NCBI RefSeq assembly: GCF_000785435.2
Contig: NZ_JTDB02000010.1
Span: forward strand, 1 to 64,000
From: Paraburkholderia sacchari
Lineage (GTDB): Bacteria > Pseudomonadota > Gammaproteobacteria > Burkholderiales > Burkholderiaceae
Direction of reading: 5' to 3'
DNA: 64,000 nt
Shown: piece by piece, positions 52,592-61,602 of the stretch
Layout: the number at the start of each line of letters is the position of its first letter
Numbering within the stretch: position 1 is the first letter of the stretch
The notes under the pieces: generated by a model
Database searches by the model: none
What the model saw: only the letters and a program-made list of their open reading frames with translations
Told to the model about the DNA's origin: nothing
Made by a program: the position numbers and the translations under genes

Positions 52592-53653
52592 TCAGAGGCC
52601 TCGTTGCGCGCCGCGCTTTCGGTGCGAAACCGGTTGAGCGGCCGCGTGGGCTTTCAGATAGTGGGCCACCCAATCGGAAGGTGGCCTACCAAAGCGGGCA
52701 CGGAACCATCGCGAAAAATCGCCCGCACAGGAAAACCCAAGGAGCTCGGCGACCTCGTACAGCTTGCGCTTGCTGTTGGACAGGTACTCCTCGGCAAGCT
52801 CCGCGCGTACCGCGTCGACAATCGTGGTGACGCTCTCGCCGTCAGTCGCAAGGTGTCGGTTGAGGGTGCGTCGATGCATCCCAAGATGCTGTGCGATCCG
52901 GTCGACGGAACAAAGGCCTGTTGGCAGCAGCATCTTGACGATCTGGCGCGTACGCTGAACCGGCTCTTCCGAGAAGTCGGCCAGTTGCATATCAAGCCAT
53001 CGCTCCACCTCGCGTTTCAATTCCGGATCTGCGGCAGGAATCGGCAAATCCAGGTCGCGGCTACGGCAAACAATGGCATTGGATTCCTGCGAAAATTCGA
53101 TTGACGTTCCAAGCACGCGGTGATGGACTTCGAGGCTCGCAGGGGGAGCATGGGTGAAACGGATACTGGCCGGCCGAAAGGTATTGCCACTCAATATCCT
53201 GAGGGTCCGCAACCCGATGCCGGTGGACGTTTCCACGGCCTGGCGCCAGCTCCCGTGGCGTTGCGTATCCATCCTGACGTGCAGTAGCACCAGGTCGCCT
53301 GCGTCCTCGAGTTGCAATTGCACGCCAGCGTTGTGGAGTCGCATATAGCGGACCATGGACTGCATGGCGGCACGCAGCGTCGGCTCCTCGCGAAGCATCA
53401 GGGCCAGCATGCCGAAGTTAGCCAGGTTTCTCCTTTCTGCGAGCAGCAGTCCGAACGCCTCCTGACCAGACAGGCGAGCCGATTCTTCCAGCAACCAGAC
53501 TACCGAAGTGACATCAATCATCAGATTCGGATCGTTGAGCGCCCTCACCGGCAGCTTGGCGAGACGCACCATGCGCAGAGGGTCCAGCCCGACTGAGCGG
53601 GCAAGCGGTTCATAGTCGCTGAGGCTGGCACTTCGCGTCGGGTTGCGCAGCAT
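52592..53653 (-). CDS. AraC-family regulator (Arabinose_bd domain type)
   Basis: The 353-residue protein has the long N-terminal domain of the OruR/ArgR-like group (SVGLDPLRMVRLAKLPVRAL, FGLLLAERRNLANFGMLALM) and a C-terminal AraC double helix-turn-helix (DRIAQHLGMHRRTLNRHLA, LYEVAELLGFSCAGDFSRWF). I took the ATG at 53,653; the open frame upstream to 53,923 has no domain match. No obvious target gene is next to it: the neighbours are IS relics. Its regulon cannot be guessed. Confidence 0.88.
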   Translation of the reverse strand: MLRNPTRSASLSDYEPLARSVGLDPLRMVRLAKLPVRALNDPNLMIDVTSVVWLLEESARLSGQEAFGLLLAERRNLANFGMLALMLREEPTLRAAMQSMVRYMRLHNAGVQLQLEDAGDLVLLHVRMDTQRHGSWRQAVETSTGIGLRTLRILSGNTFRPASIRFTHAPPASLEVHHRVLGTSIEFSQESNAIVCRSRDLDLPIPAADPELKREVERWLDMQLADFSEEPVQRTRQIVKMLLPTGLCSVDRIAQHLGMHRRTLNRHLATDGESVTTIVDAVRAELAEEYLSNSKRKLYEVAELLGFSCAGDFSRWFRARFGRPPSDWVAHYLKAHAAAQPVSHRKRGAQRGL

Positions 53654-53716
53654 GTTCCGTCCCAAATTCTCAAGGTCATGTCCTGATTTGCCAAGTAGTA
53701 TAGGACAGGCTGTCAC

Positions 53717-54091
53717 ATGCTCGACTTCATCGCCGACCAAAGGGCCGTGGCACGGGTACAGCGCGTGATGTTCGGCGCGCTGCCCGAGACGGATCTCGAC
53801 GTGACGGCCTTCCGTTCGGAAAATGCCTGTCTCGCTGAAGCGCTGCGCGATACGCGCGTGGCGTTCGCGTTTCTGCGCGCGATCTGGCTCGGTGTTATCA
53901 CGGCCCAAGCGGGGGCACGGCACTCGCCCAGATCGGCCTGCCGTGGCTGCGGCCGCGGGCGCCGCCCGAGCCGCCGCTCGAGTCAGAGGACGGAGAGCGC
54001 GACGATGGCTGAGCGCGCGCGCCTGTCGACCGAATCCGTCTCGGAAAAGCTCACCGTCGCCGCGGCGGTTCTGCTACAAATGGCGACGTGA
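53717..54091 (+). CDS. Hypothetical reading frame, possibly frameshifted
   Basis: The first 60 residues (FIADQRAVARVQRVMFGALP, FRSENACLAEALRDTRVAFA) look protein-like. From about 53,900 the frame changes character and becomes arginine-rich, while a more natural continuation (TALAQIGLPWLRPRAPPEPP) lies in another frame and ends shortly before 54,012. I recognise no family. It may be a broken gene of mobile origin. Confidence 0.3.
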   Translation: MLDFIADQRAVARVQRVMFGALPETDLDVTAFRSENACLAEALRDTRVAFAFLRAIWLGVITAQAGARHSPRSACRGCGRGRRPSRRSSQRTESATMAERARLSTESVSEKLTVAAAVLLQMAT

Positions 54092-54133
54092 AATCGGTCA
54101 AGGTGCGGGACTGAACGAACCGATGGCCGCCCG

Positions 54134-54222
54134 ATGAGTAAGCTGAAGAGTTTTGACGAATTGTTCGGTGGTCGACACTTCGATCGCTAGATCATCATTC
54201 TGTGTGCGCGCTGGTACCACCA
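54134..54222 (+). pseudogene. IS6-family transposase, N-terminal scrap with a nonsense codon
   Basis: The frame MSKLKSFDELFGGRHFDR then TAG then IIILCARWY is the beginning of an IS6-type transposase of the subgroup seen at 26,950-27,398, not of the 51,481 copy. The rest is absent. Confidence 0.7.
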
Positions 54223-54281
54223 GAAATACCACCCGATTTCACCGGCTGTCCATGTTCAAACCCAGACCACCCTGGAAACAA

Positions 54282-54313
54282 AAACCCGCGCGGCCTAACG
54301 CCAACGCGGGTTT
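54282..54313 (-). terminator. Rho-independent terminator on the minus strand
   Basis: AAACCCGCG (54,282-54,290) pairs perfectly with CGCGGGTTT (54,305-54,313) around a 14-base loop. On the minus strand the stem is followed by TTTTGTTT. It sits right at the end of a short minus-strand frame. Confidence 0.65.
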
Positions 54314-54576
54314 CAGGATTCCGGCGGAAGATGCCGGAACAGATTCTGGTGCCACTCAAACCTCCTAATTTCAGCCATCTCCCAAACAACCTCCGCCATC
54401 CGGCGTTTTCTCCAGTTTGCCACGCTGAATATCGTGTACGTTGTGTCGACCTCGCGCAGTGTTTCTGCAACCAGGCGCTGCGCAACGCCGTGCAATTCGG
54501 CGGATCCGGGAGAAACGAAGCGAGCCAGCAGCCGTGCGCTGCCGGGCAGACAGATCTTTTCGAGCTTTAATGACGC
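54313..54576 (-). pseudogene. Unidentified gene fragment before a terminator
   Basis: An open stretch of about 87 codons reads LVAETLREVDTTYTIFSVAN, WRKRRMAEVVWEMAEIRRFE and ends WHQNLFRHLPPES just at the terminator hairpin. It has no start codon with a ribosome site and is bounded upstream by a stop at 54,577. It looks like the 3' end of a lost gene; I do not recognise the family. Confidence 0.35.
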
Positions 54577-54766
54577 TTAGCGGAGACCCTCGCGGTTCAA
54601 ATGTCATGGGACGGCAGTCGCGCCAGTCCCCTAGTGACAGTAGGTGGCCAGAGGACCGATGGCTTGCGCCGCACCAGGACACAGGCCAGTTGAGAGCGAC
54701 CAAACATCATCATCGAGCAGGGTCGCCACGCCACCGAACGCATCGCCAAGCGGCTATCACCCCTCG

Positions 54767-56296
54767 TTACCACCCGTATTTGAGTTCGACACCGGTGTAG
54801 TCGGCATTGCGGCCGCCCGCCTCGCGTATCGTGTTGCCCACCTGAAAGTGCACGGCTTCGATCGAACCGATGAGGTTCGCGGCGATCGTCCAGTCCGCGC
54901 GCAACTGCACATACATGCCGGTCCACAGACTGCCCTTGCCTGCCGTGCCAGGCACGACCTGACTGCCCTGCTGATACACGGCGTCGCCGGTCGTCGCGCG
55001 CCACTGGAATCCCAGCGCACCGAGTAGCGCGAGATTCGCACTCGGCTTGAGCGTGATGGAAGGCTTCACGTGAATCAGGTTTGAATAGCCGGTATAGCCG
55101 GCGAGCGTGAAGTAATAGCCGTTAGGAAACAGCGGGTTGAAGGTTCCGATCCGGCCGTCTTTCGGATGACGGTCGCCCGAAGCCGCATCCACTTGCAGAC
55201 CGATACGCGGCGACCATGGCATGTCGAGCTTGTAGCCCGTAATCGTGCCGATCGCCCACGCGCCGATCGTGCTGTTGCCGACCGTACCCGTCTGCATCAT
55301 GCCTTCGGCGTCCCAGTCGTAGCGCCCTTGCGTGCCGGTGTAACGCAAGTCCCATACGTCACGACGCTCGACGCCGCTCGCATCGAGATATCGCGCGTTG
55401 CTGCGGTTATAGCGGGACCAGTAGCCCGACAGATCGCCCGGCCCCACCGACTGGCGCTCGAAACGCACGCCGCTGAACGTGAGATCGCGATTCGACACGT
55501 CGTCGAACACGGTCGCGTCGCGGTACTGCACGGGCTGCGTCGCGTACGCGATGAAGCGCCACTTCCGATATTCGTAGTCGGCCCAGACTGCGTCGAACGA
55601 CTGGCGCACATTCGGGCCATCACGCACGGCAATGAAACGCTGCAAGTCGAACGCCATTTCCTGGCGGCCAATGCGAACCTTGAGCGTGCCGCCGCCGAGC
55701 GCGCCGGTATAGGTCACGAATGCCTGCTCGACATCGAGCGGATTCTTGTCCACGGGCGTCACCGAGTTCTTGCCGAATGGACGGGCGTCCACGAATTGCA
55801 CGAAGAACTGCCAGTGCTGTGCGAGATGCGCGTCGGCGTGCACTTGCACGCGCTGGATCAGGTACGTGTCCGACTGCGCGGAGCCGATGCCGAACAGCGG
55901 CGCGTTGTTGCTTTCGATCCGCTCGCGCAGATTCGCGCCGAGCGAAAGATACGACGAGGGGTCGCCGCCGAGCGGAATGTACTTGAGGCCGTCGAGCGGC
56001 TTGCGCGCAACGCACGGATTGGCGAGCACGGACCAGTCTTCCTGCCAGCGATTGAACATCACGGCGGGACGTTTGACGTCGCACGTGCCGACCGCCTGGA
56101 TGTCATCCGTTTGCGCTGCAGTGTTGCCGGCCGTAGTTGCCGCATCCGCCGCGTCGGCTGCGAGATTGACCGCTGCTGCGGATTGCGTGGCGGTTTGCGC
56201 GAAGGCCGCGTCGGCGGCCGTTAGCAGCAGCCCTGCGATGACCGTCACGCTGGCGGCCTTTTCGAACCGCCGCCCGCGCATCGTGCTCGATACCAT
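54767..56296 (-). CDS. Alginate-export-type outer membrane porin
   Basis: The 509-residue protein has a signal peptide ending near AAFA, then an alanine-rich linker, and a beta-barrel with the AlgE-type pattern: YLSLGANLRERIESNNAPLF, LIQRVQVHADAHLAQHWQFF, LKVRIGRQEMAFDLQRFIAV, ending TGVELKYGW with an aromatic C-terminal residue. Members of this family conduct a range of organic solutes across the outer membrane; alginate genes are absent here. It is the last gene of a seven-gene operon and is the likely entry pore for that operon's substrate. Confidence 0.85.
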   Translation of the reverse strand: MVSSTMRGRRFEKAASVTVIAGLLLTAADAAFAQTATQSAAAVNLAADAADAATTAGNTAAQTDDIQAVGTCDVKRPAVMFNRWQEDWSVLANPCVARKPLDGLKYIPLGGDPSSYLSLGANLRERIESNNAPLFGIGSAQSDTYLIQRVQVHADAHLAQHWQFFVQFVDARPFGKNSVTPVDKNPLDVEQAFVTYTGALGGGTLKVRIGRQEMAFDLQRFIAVRDGPNVRQSFDAVWADYEYRKWRFIAYATQPVQYRDATVFDDVSNRDLTFSGVRFERQSVGPGDLSGYWSRYNRSNARYLDASGVERRDVWDLRYTGTQGRYDWDAEGMMQTGTVGNSTIGAWAIGTITGYKLDMPWSPRIGLQVDAASGDRHPKDGRIGTFNPLFPNGYYFTLAGYTGYSNLIHVKPSITLKPSANLALLGALGFQWRATTGDAVYQQGSQVVPGTAGKGSLWTGMYVQLRADWTIAANLIGSIEAVHFQVGNTIREAGGRNADYTGVELKYGW

Positions 56297-56353
56297 GAGT
56301 TTCCTTGCCGTTGACGGCTTGTGATTGGATGTGTCCTACCGGCTCGCATGGGC

Positions 56354-57049
56354 TTACGTATGCCCCGGCTGCGCCGCGCGCTCGTATTCGCCGGTGGTCA
56401 ACGCGAGTCCCGCAAGCGCGCACGCCGGCGCGAGCAGCGCCCAAAAGCCCACGTAGCGCAACGCAAGCGCGCCCGCCACCGCGCCGATCGCAAATGCCGC
56501 GATGGCCGGCATCATCTTCGCGAAGCGCGCACGTGCGGCCTCGCGTGCGCTTTCGGCCGTGCTCGCGCACAGCATGTCGACTGCGTCGAGAATGGCCTGC
56601 GTGACGTTGCCCGTCATGACGGTATTCGGCACGCCAGCACGCTGGATCAAGCGCGGATGCGCGTTCTGCACGCCCATCGCAAACGCGCCGACCACACCGG
56701 CCACGATGACCGCCAGGCTGTCGGGCCGGCTGACCGGCGTCGCCCAGACGCCCGCGAGGCAAAAGCCGACCATGAGCACGGCCTGCACCCAATGAAGCAG
56801 GCGCGCGCCCTGACGCGAATACGTCTCAGGAAGCGAGCGCACCAGCAGGCTGCTCAAAACAACCCCGCCGACGAATGCCGGAAATACGATCAGCTTGAGC
56901 AAGACGCCGTTGCCGGAGCCTGCAACGCCGGCGCCGATCAGCACGAAGTTGCCCGTGACGTGCGCGGTGAACAACCCGTACAGCGCCACGAAGCTCAGCG
57001 TGTCGACGAATCCGGCGATGGCGGCGAGTATCGTGTCTTCGTGTTTCAT
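56354..57049 (-). CDS. DUF1275 (YoaK-type) membrane protein
   Basis: The 231-residue protein has about six membrane segments and the family opening ILAAIAGFVDTLSFVALYGL, followed by FTAHVTGNFVLIGAG. A mid-chain FAMGVQNAHPRLIQRAGVPN and NTVMTGNVTQAILDAV are typical. Its ATG overlaps the stop of the VOC gene by four bases. DUF1275 proteins are uncharacterised inner membrane proteins; here it may be a transporter or accessory for the operon substrate. Confidence 0.88.
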   Translation of the reverse strand: MKHEDTILAAIAGFVDTLSFVALYGLFTAHVTGNFVLIGAGVAGSGNGVLLKLIVFPAFVGGVVLSSLLVRSLPETYSRQGARLLHWVQAVLMVGFCLAGVWATPVSRPDSLAVIVAGVVGAFAMGVQNAHPRLIQRAGVPNTVMTGNVTQAILDAVDMLCASTAESAREAARARFAKMMPAIAAFAIGAVAGALALRYVGFWALLAPACALAGLALTTGEYERAAQPGHT

Positions 57050-57960
57050 TGCGCCGCGTTGGCGTGAATCTCGGCGATATAGCCGCCCGGGAACTGGACG
57101 ATCGCAGCGGTGCGTCCTTCGGAAGTGAACGGCGCAACGAGCACGTTCACGCCCGCGGCCTTGGCCTTCTCCAGCGTCTCGGCGAGATTCGCCACTTCGT
57201 AGCCCGTCATTTCGCGCCCGAACGGATAAGGCAGATGGCCGTCGGTCGCGAGCACGGTCATCTTCCCGAAGCCCGAGTCAATGCGCACGCGGCGATACGT
57301 GTCGTTCGGCCGTCCGATTTCGACGCCCGGTGCGTTGGCTTCGTCGGACACCACCTTGCCGTGCGAGAAGTTGACATAGGCATGCACGAGCCTGTGCAAG
57401 CTTTGCGGCGACACGTACACGCGATTCTCGGGCACGGTCTGCAGCGCGTCGTAGTGCGGCGCCTGGGTATGCCAGTAGAGCTGCGTGTTGACGCCGCCCG
57501 GCCACGTGAGCACCGCGTCGCGGCCGATCGGGTCCGGGAACGTATCGACGATCACGTCCGCGCCGAGCGCGCGCGCCGATTTCACCGCCGCGTCCATGTC
57601 GGTCACGAGGTAGCCCGTGCGCTCGGCGCCGAACGGCCAGGGAGTGGGCGTCTTGAAGCCGAACACGGAGATCGTGCCCACCGGCGTGAAGACGAGCTGC
57701 GACATCGTCTGGCTCGGTGTCGGCGTGACCTGGAACACGCCCTGCTTCGACTTGCTGCCGCCGAATGTCGCCACGAAGCTGTCCGTGAAGCGGTCGAAAT
57801 CTTCGGGCGCAACGTACACGTGAGTCGTGTCGTACTGCGGACCGACCGCGACCCACGGCGCCTGCGCCGGAAGCACCGGTGGCTTCGCGAACGACACGGG
57901 CGCGACGACGAGACCGCCCGCGATCATCACGGCGGCGAGTACAGAGCGAATGGCTTTCAT
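57046..57960 (-). CDS. Exported VOC/glyoxalase-fold protein
   Basis: The 304-residue protein has a signal peptide (MKAIRSVLAAVMIAGGLVV, cleavage near SFA) and two VOC-type units: THVYVAPEDFDRFTDSFVAT with TGYLVTDMDAAVKSARALGA, and RVYVSPQSLHRLVHAYVNFS with TGYEVANLAETLEKAKAAGV. AAGGAA before the ATG at 57,960 sets the start. VOC metalloenzymes act on small organic molecules; export to the periplasm is unusual and points to processing or binding of the substrate there. The reaction is unknown. Confidence 0.85.
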   Translation of the reverse strand: MKAIRSVLAAVMIAGGLVVAPVSFAKPPVLPAQAPWVAVGPQYDTTHVYVAPEDFDRFTDSFVATFGGSKSKQGVFQVTPTPSQTMSQLVFTPVGTISVFGFKTPTPWPFGAERTGYLVTDMDAAVKSARALGADVIVDTFPDPIGRDAVLTWPGGVNTQLYWHTQAPHYDALQTVPENRVYVSPQSLHRLVHAYVNFSHGKVVSDEANAPGVEIGRPNDTYRRVRIDSGFGKMTVLATDGHLPYPFGREMTGYEVANLAETLEKAKAAGVNVLVAPFTSEGRTAAIVQFPGGYIAEIHANAAQ

Positions 57961-57996
57961 AACGGGATTTCCTTGATGTTTCATTTTGCCGCCCCA

Positions 57997-58443
57997 TCAT
58001 GCCCGGCTGTTGCCGGATGCGGGTTGCGTATCGACGAGCATCGTCGCGAGCACGAGCGCCGCGATCATCCCCAAATGCTCGAAAAAGCTGTTGAGCGCCA
58101 TGAAGCGCGCGGTGCCGGTCTGATTCCAGAAGTCGTTGGCGACGAGCATCGCCACGACCGTGAGCACACCGAGTCCTCCCGCGCCAATCCAGACGAAGCG
58201 GCGCAGCACGATGCACAGCGATCCGCCGATCTCGACCGCGACCGCAAGCGCCGCCCACAGCGCGGGCGGATGCAGGCCGAAATGGGCCTGCTCCGCGATG
58301 GCGCCGTCGAAGTGCAGCGCCTTGTTGACGCCGCCGATCAAATACGCGGAGACGAGCGCGAGGCGCACGAGCGCCGCGACCCACCACGGCGAAAGCAGCG
58401 CACGCACCCATGCGGGGTTGCGGCTGCCGTTCAGCGCTGTCAT
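57997..58443 (-). CDS. DoxX-family membrane protein
   Basis: The 148-residue protein has four membrane segments: VRLALVSAYLIGGVNKAL, ALWAALAVAVEIGGSLCIVL, IGAGGLGVLTVVAMLVAND and HLGMIAALVLATMLV. It starts one base after the amidohydrolase stop. DoxX proteins are small quinone-linked or redox-associated membrane proteins; the function here is not known. Confidence 0.85.
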   Translation of the reverse strand: MTALNGSRNPAWVRALLSPWWVAALVRLALVSAYLIGGVNKALHFDGAIAEQAHFGLHPPALWAALAVAVEIGGSLCIVLRRFVWIGAGGLGVLTVVAMLVANDFWNQTGTARFMALNSFFEHLGMIAALVLATMLVDTQPASGNSRA

Positions 58444-58444
58444 G

Positions 58445-60346
58445 TCAGATCGCCCAGCAGGAGCAGCCTAGCGCGCCCCAGAAGCCCTTGGCGTCCGAGG
58501 TCGGCAACGTGCTGCCCCATGCGTTCGCGTGGCCGTGACCGTGCACGTCGCAAGCGCTCGCGCAGGCGCACATCGCTGCTGCCGCCGCACGCTGCAGCGG
58601 CGCACCTTCGCGCTGCTGGTTTGCGTACCCGCGTCCCCAGCCGCCATAGCCGCCGTACTGGCGCACGGGCGACCAGTCCGGCATGGCGGGCGGGATCGGC
58701 GCGTCGTATTGCGAGAACGGGCCCGCGCCCCACACGATCCTGCCGCCCACGACCGTGAGCAACGCCGTCGTCGTGGCGATATCGTCCTCGGCGCACGCGA
58801 AGAAGTCGCGGTCCGGCACCATCAGGTCGGCGAGTTGCCCGACCGCGATGCGGCCTTTGCGGCCTTCTTCGTTCGAGAACCAGGTGACGTATTCCGTCCA
58901 CATGCGCAGCGCGGTTTCACGATCGAGCAGATTGCGCTGCGGATACAACCGCAGACCGCCCACCGTCTTTCCGGTCACGAGCCACGCGAGCGACACCCAC
59001 GGGTTGTACGACGCGACGCGCGTGGCGTCGGTACCCGCCGACACCTTGATGCCCTTCGCAAGCATCTTCGCGACGGGCGGCGTGGCTTCAGCCGCCTGCG
59101 CGCCGTAACGCTCGACGAAATACTCGCCCTGGTAAGCCATGCGATGCTGCACGGCGATGCCGCCGCCGAGCGCGGCGATACGATCCATCGAGCGCTCGGA
59201 AACGGTCTCCGCGTGATCGAAAAACCAGTTGATGCCCTCGAGCGGAATATCCTGGTTGACCTTCTCGAACACATCGAGGGCACGGCTGATGGTTTCGTCG
59301 TACGTGGCGTGCAGCCGCCACGGCCAGCGGTTCTGCGCCAGCACGCGCACCACGCCTTCGAGTTCGCCCTCCATTCCGGGCGGCAGTTCGGGGCGCGCGA
59401 CACGGAAATCCTCGAAGTCGGCCGCCGAGAACACGAGCATTTCGCCCGCGCCGTTATGCCGGAAGTAGTCCGAACCATCGTGATACTTGACCGAGCCTGT
59501 CCAGTTCACGAAATCTTCTTTTTCGGCGTTCGGCTTTTGCGTGAAAAGGTTGTACGCGATGCGCACCGTCATCTCGCCCGCCTCATGGAGCTTGCGGATG
59601 ACCTCGTAATCGTCGGGATAATTCTGCGAGCCGCCGCCTGCGTCGATTGCGCCGGTCACGCCAAGGCGATTGAGTTCGCGCATGAAATGGCGCGTCGAGT
59701 TGTACTGATACTCGATCGGCAGCTTCGGACCATTCGCGAGCGTCGCGTAGAGAATCGACGCATTCGGATTCGCGAGTAACAGGCCGGTTGGGTTGCCTGC
59801 ACCGTCGCGCAGGATCGTGCCGCCAGGCGGCTCGGGTGTTTCCTTCGTATAGCCCACTACGCGCAGGGCTGCTGCGTTGAGCAGCGCGCGGTCGTACAAA
59901 TGCAGAATGAACACGGGCGTATCGGGCGCCACGGCGTTCAGTTCTTCGATGGTCGGCAGCCGCTTCTCTTCGAACTGATGCTCGGTGAAGCCGCCGACCA
60001 CACGCACCCATTGCGGCGCGGGCGTGATTGCGACCTGCTGCCTGAGCATTTCCATGGCAATGGCGAGCGAGCGAACGCCGTCCCAGCGCAATTCCATGTT
60101 GTAGTTGAGGCCGCCGCGAATCAGGTGCAGGTGATTGTCGATCAAGCCGGGGAGTGCGGGCCGGCCGCCGAGATCGACGACTCGGGTCGCGCTGCCCGCG
60201 AGCGGCATCACCTCGGCATCGCTGCCCACCGCCACGAAGCGGCCATCGACGATCGCCACGGCGGTGGCGCGCGGGTTCGAACGGTCGAGCGTGGTGAACC
60301 GGCCGTTATGCAAAATGAGATCGGGATGGGTAGCGGTTGCACACAT
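58445..60346 (-). CDS. YtcJ-type amidohydrolase
   Basis: The 633-residue metal-dependent hydrolase has the N-terminal composite-domain motif DLILHNGRFTTLDRSN, the first metal pair in LIDNHLHLIRGG, and later histidines in WRLHATYDETISRALDV, WFFDHAETVSERSMDRIAAL and VSAGTDATRVASYNPW. The C-terminal AVGQLADLMVPDRDFFACAE is typical. The last 70 residues are unusual: rich in glycine, alanine, cysteine and histidine (AAAMCACASACDVHGHGHAN), possibly metal-binding. The ATG follows CGAGGAACC. It hydrolyses a C-N bond in an unknown substrate, probably with the isochorismatase-family enzyme in the same operon. Confidence 0.9.
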   Translation of the reverse strand: MCATATHPDLILHNGRFTTLDRSNPRATAVAIVDGRFVAVGSDAEVMPLAGSATRVVDLGGRPALPGLIDNHLHLIRGGLNYNMELRWDGVRSLAIAMEMLRQQVAITPAPQWVRVVGGFTEHQFEEKRLPTIEELNAVAPDTPVFILHLYDRALLNAAALRVVGYTKETPEPPGGTILRDGAGNPTGLLLANPNASILYATLANGPKLPIEYQYNSTRHFMRELNRLGVTGAIDAGGGSQNYPDDYEVIRKLHEAGEMTVRIAYNLFTQKPNAEKEDFVNWTGSVKYHDGSDYFRHNGAGEMLVFSAADFEDFRVARPELPPGMEGELEGVVRVLAQNRWPWRLHATYDETISRALDVFEKVNQDIPLEGINWFFDHAETVSERSMDRIAALGGGIAVQHRMAYQGEYFVERYGAQAAEATPPVAKMLAKGIKVSAGTDATRVASYNPWVSLAWLVTGKTVGGLRLYPQRNLLDRETALRMWTEYVTWFSNEEGRKGRIAVGQLADLMVPDRDFFACAEDDIATTTALLTVVGGRIVWGAGPFSQYDAPIPPAMPDWSPVRQYGGYGGWGRGYANQQREGAPLQRAAAAAMCACASACDVHGHGHANAWGSTLPTSDAKGFWGALGCSCWAI

Positions 60347-60374
60347 GTGCGGTTCCTCGCTTCACGTACTGCGA

Positions 60375-60542
60375 TTAAAAGCCGAACAACGGCTTGAGGG
60401 TTGGAATAGCCTGAGCGCCGATCACCATGCCCAGCAAGCCGACGAGCGCGACCAGCGGCGGCGCGGGCGAGCGGACCTTGATGGCGCTGTAGATCACACC
60501 GGCGAGCGCGCCAGCACCGAGCGACACGAGATACGATTCCAT
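60375..60542 (-). CDS. XapX-domain protein (55 residues)
   Basis: The small frame was read directly from the sequence: it starts MESYLVSLGAGALAGVIYSA, continues IKVRSPAPPLVALVGLLGMV and ends in LKPLFGF. This is the XapX pattern, two membrane segments around the motif RSPAPP. It lies between the isochorismatase-family gene and the amidohydrolase gene, in the same direction. XapX proteins are small inner membrane proteins of unknown role. A second, longer XapX gene is at 61,603. Confidence 0.85.
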   Translation of the reverse strand: MESYLVSLGAGALAGVIYSAIKVRSPAPPLVALVGLLGMVIGAQAIPTLKPLFGF

Positions 60543-60629
60543 TCAGTTATCCTGATCGATCAATTCACTGAACCAGCGCCTGGCGCATGGAACGCGCCGC
60601 GCCAGCCTGCGCTGACGCGGCGCGCGCGA

Positions 60630-61316
60630 TTACTTCGCCGGCACCGCCGCCAGCAACTCGTGCGGCACAGCCGTGCGTTGGGCGGCCTTGTGGACCATCG
60701 TGTAGGCGTAGTCGACGCCCATGCCGTACGCGCCCGAATGCTCCTTCGCGATCGCCATGACCGCGTCGTACGTTTCGCGGCGAGCCCAGTCGCGCTGCCA
60801 CTCGAGCATGACCTGTTGCCACGTCACGGGCACTACGCCCGCTTGAACCATGCGCTGCATGGCGAAGTCGTGCGCATCCTTGGACGTACCGCCCGAGGCG
60901 TCGGCCACCATGTAGATTTCGTAGCCGCCTTCGAGCATGGCGCACAGCGCGAACGTCGTGTTGCAGACTTCCGTCCACAGGCCGGCCACGACCACCTTCT
61001 TGCGGCCGTTCGCCTTGAGCGCGTCGCGAACCTTCTGGTCGTCCCACGAATTCATGGACGTACGCTCGAGCAGCTTGTGATCGGGAAACACGTCGAGCAG
61101 TTCGGGATATGTATAGCCCGAGAAGCTTTCTGATTCGACCGTCGTGATCGTGGTCGGCACGTTGAACACCTTGGCCGATTTGGCCAGCGCAACGACGTTG
61201 TTCTTCAAGACCTGGCGGTCGATCGACTGCACGCCGAAGGCCATTTGCGGTTGCTGATCGATGATGATCAACTGGCTGTTCTGCGGGGTCAGGACTTCAA
61301 GCTTAGGATTGCTCAT
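60630..61316 (-). CDS. Isochorismatase-family hydrolase (YcaC-like)
   Basis: The 228-residue cysteine hydrolase has aspartate 20 in QLIIIDQQPQMAFGV, the block LLERTSMNSWDD, and the nucleophile cysteine 118 in VVVAGLWTEVCNTTFALCAM. The arrangement is that of YcaC-type members, whose substrates are unsettled; related enzymes hydrolyse amides, carbamates and nicotinamide. First gene of the operon leading to XapX, amidohydrolase, DoxX, VOC, DUF1275 and porin. It probably hydrolyses a small amide made or released by the amidohydrolase. Confidence 0.9.
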   Translation of the reverse strand: MSNPKLEVLTPQNSQLIIIDQQPQMAFGVQSIDRQVLKNNVVALAKSAKVFNVPTTITTVESESFSGYTYPELLDVFPDHKLLERTSMNSWDDQKVRDALKANGRKKVVVAGLWTEVCNTTFALCAMLEGGYEIYMVADASGGTSKDAHDFAMQRMVQAGVVPVTWQQVMLEWQRDWARRETYDAVMAIAKEHSGAYGMGVDYAYTMVHKAAQRTAVPHELLAAVPAK

Positions 61317-61602
61317 TACACTAGTTTCCTTTGAACCGGGGAGAGGAGACGCTACCTTGCGGGCATGGCCGCGAGGCGACCGGGATGCATTGCACTGGCG
61401 AGATTGTCCGGCCAGCTGCGGTTATTTGACACGCTAAAGCAGACGTTCAACAACTAAAAAAAACGAATTAATCCAATTCCAGAAAATTAACCCTTAATTA
61501 ATCTGAACGCGCCTTCTCCCGCCTCTGAAAACCCGATACCCTTTCGAGAAAAGTGCCGCGCAAGGCCTCTTTATGAGCCGGTTTTCCACTGAGATTCGTA
61601 TC
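61317..61602. promoter_or_regulatory. Divergent promoter region between the hydrolase operon and the second XapX gene
   Basis: The gap has a markedly AT-rich core at 61,440-61,500 (runs of A and TTAATTAA-like sequence), well suited for promoters in both directions. I could not identify a regulator binding site, and no regulator gene lies beside it. Confidence 0.5.
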
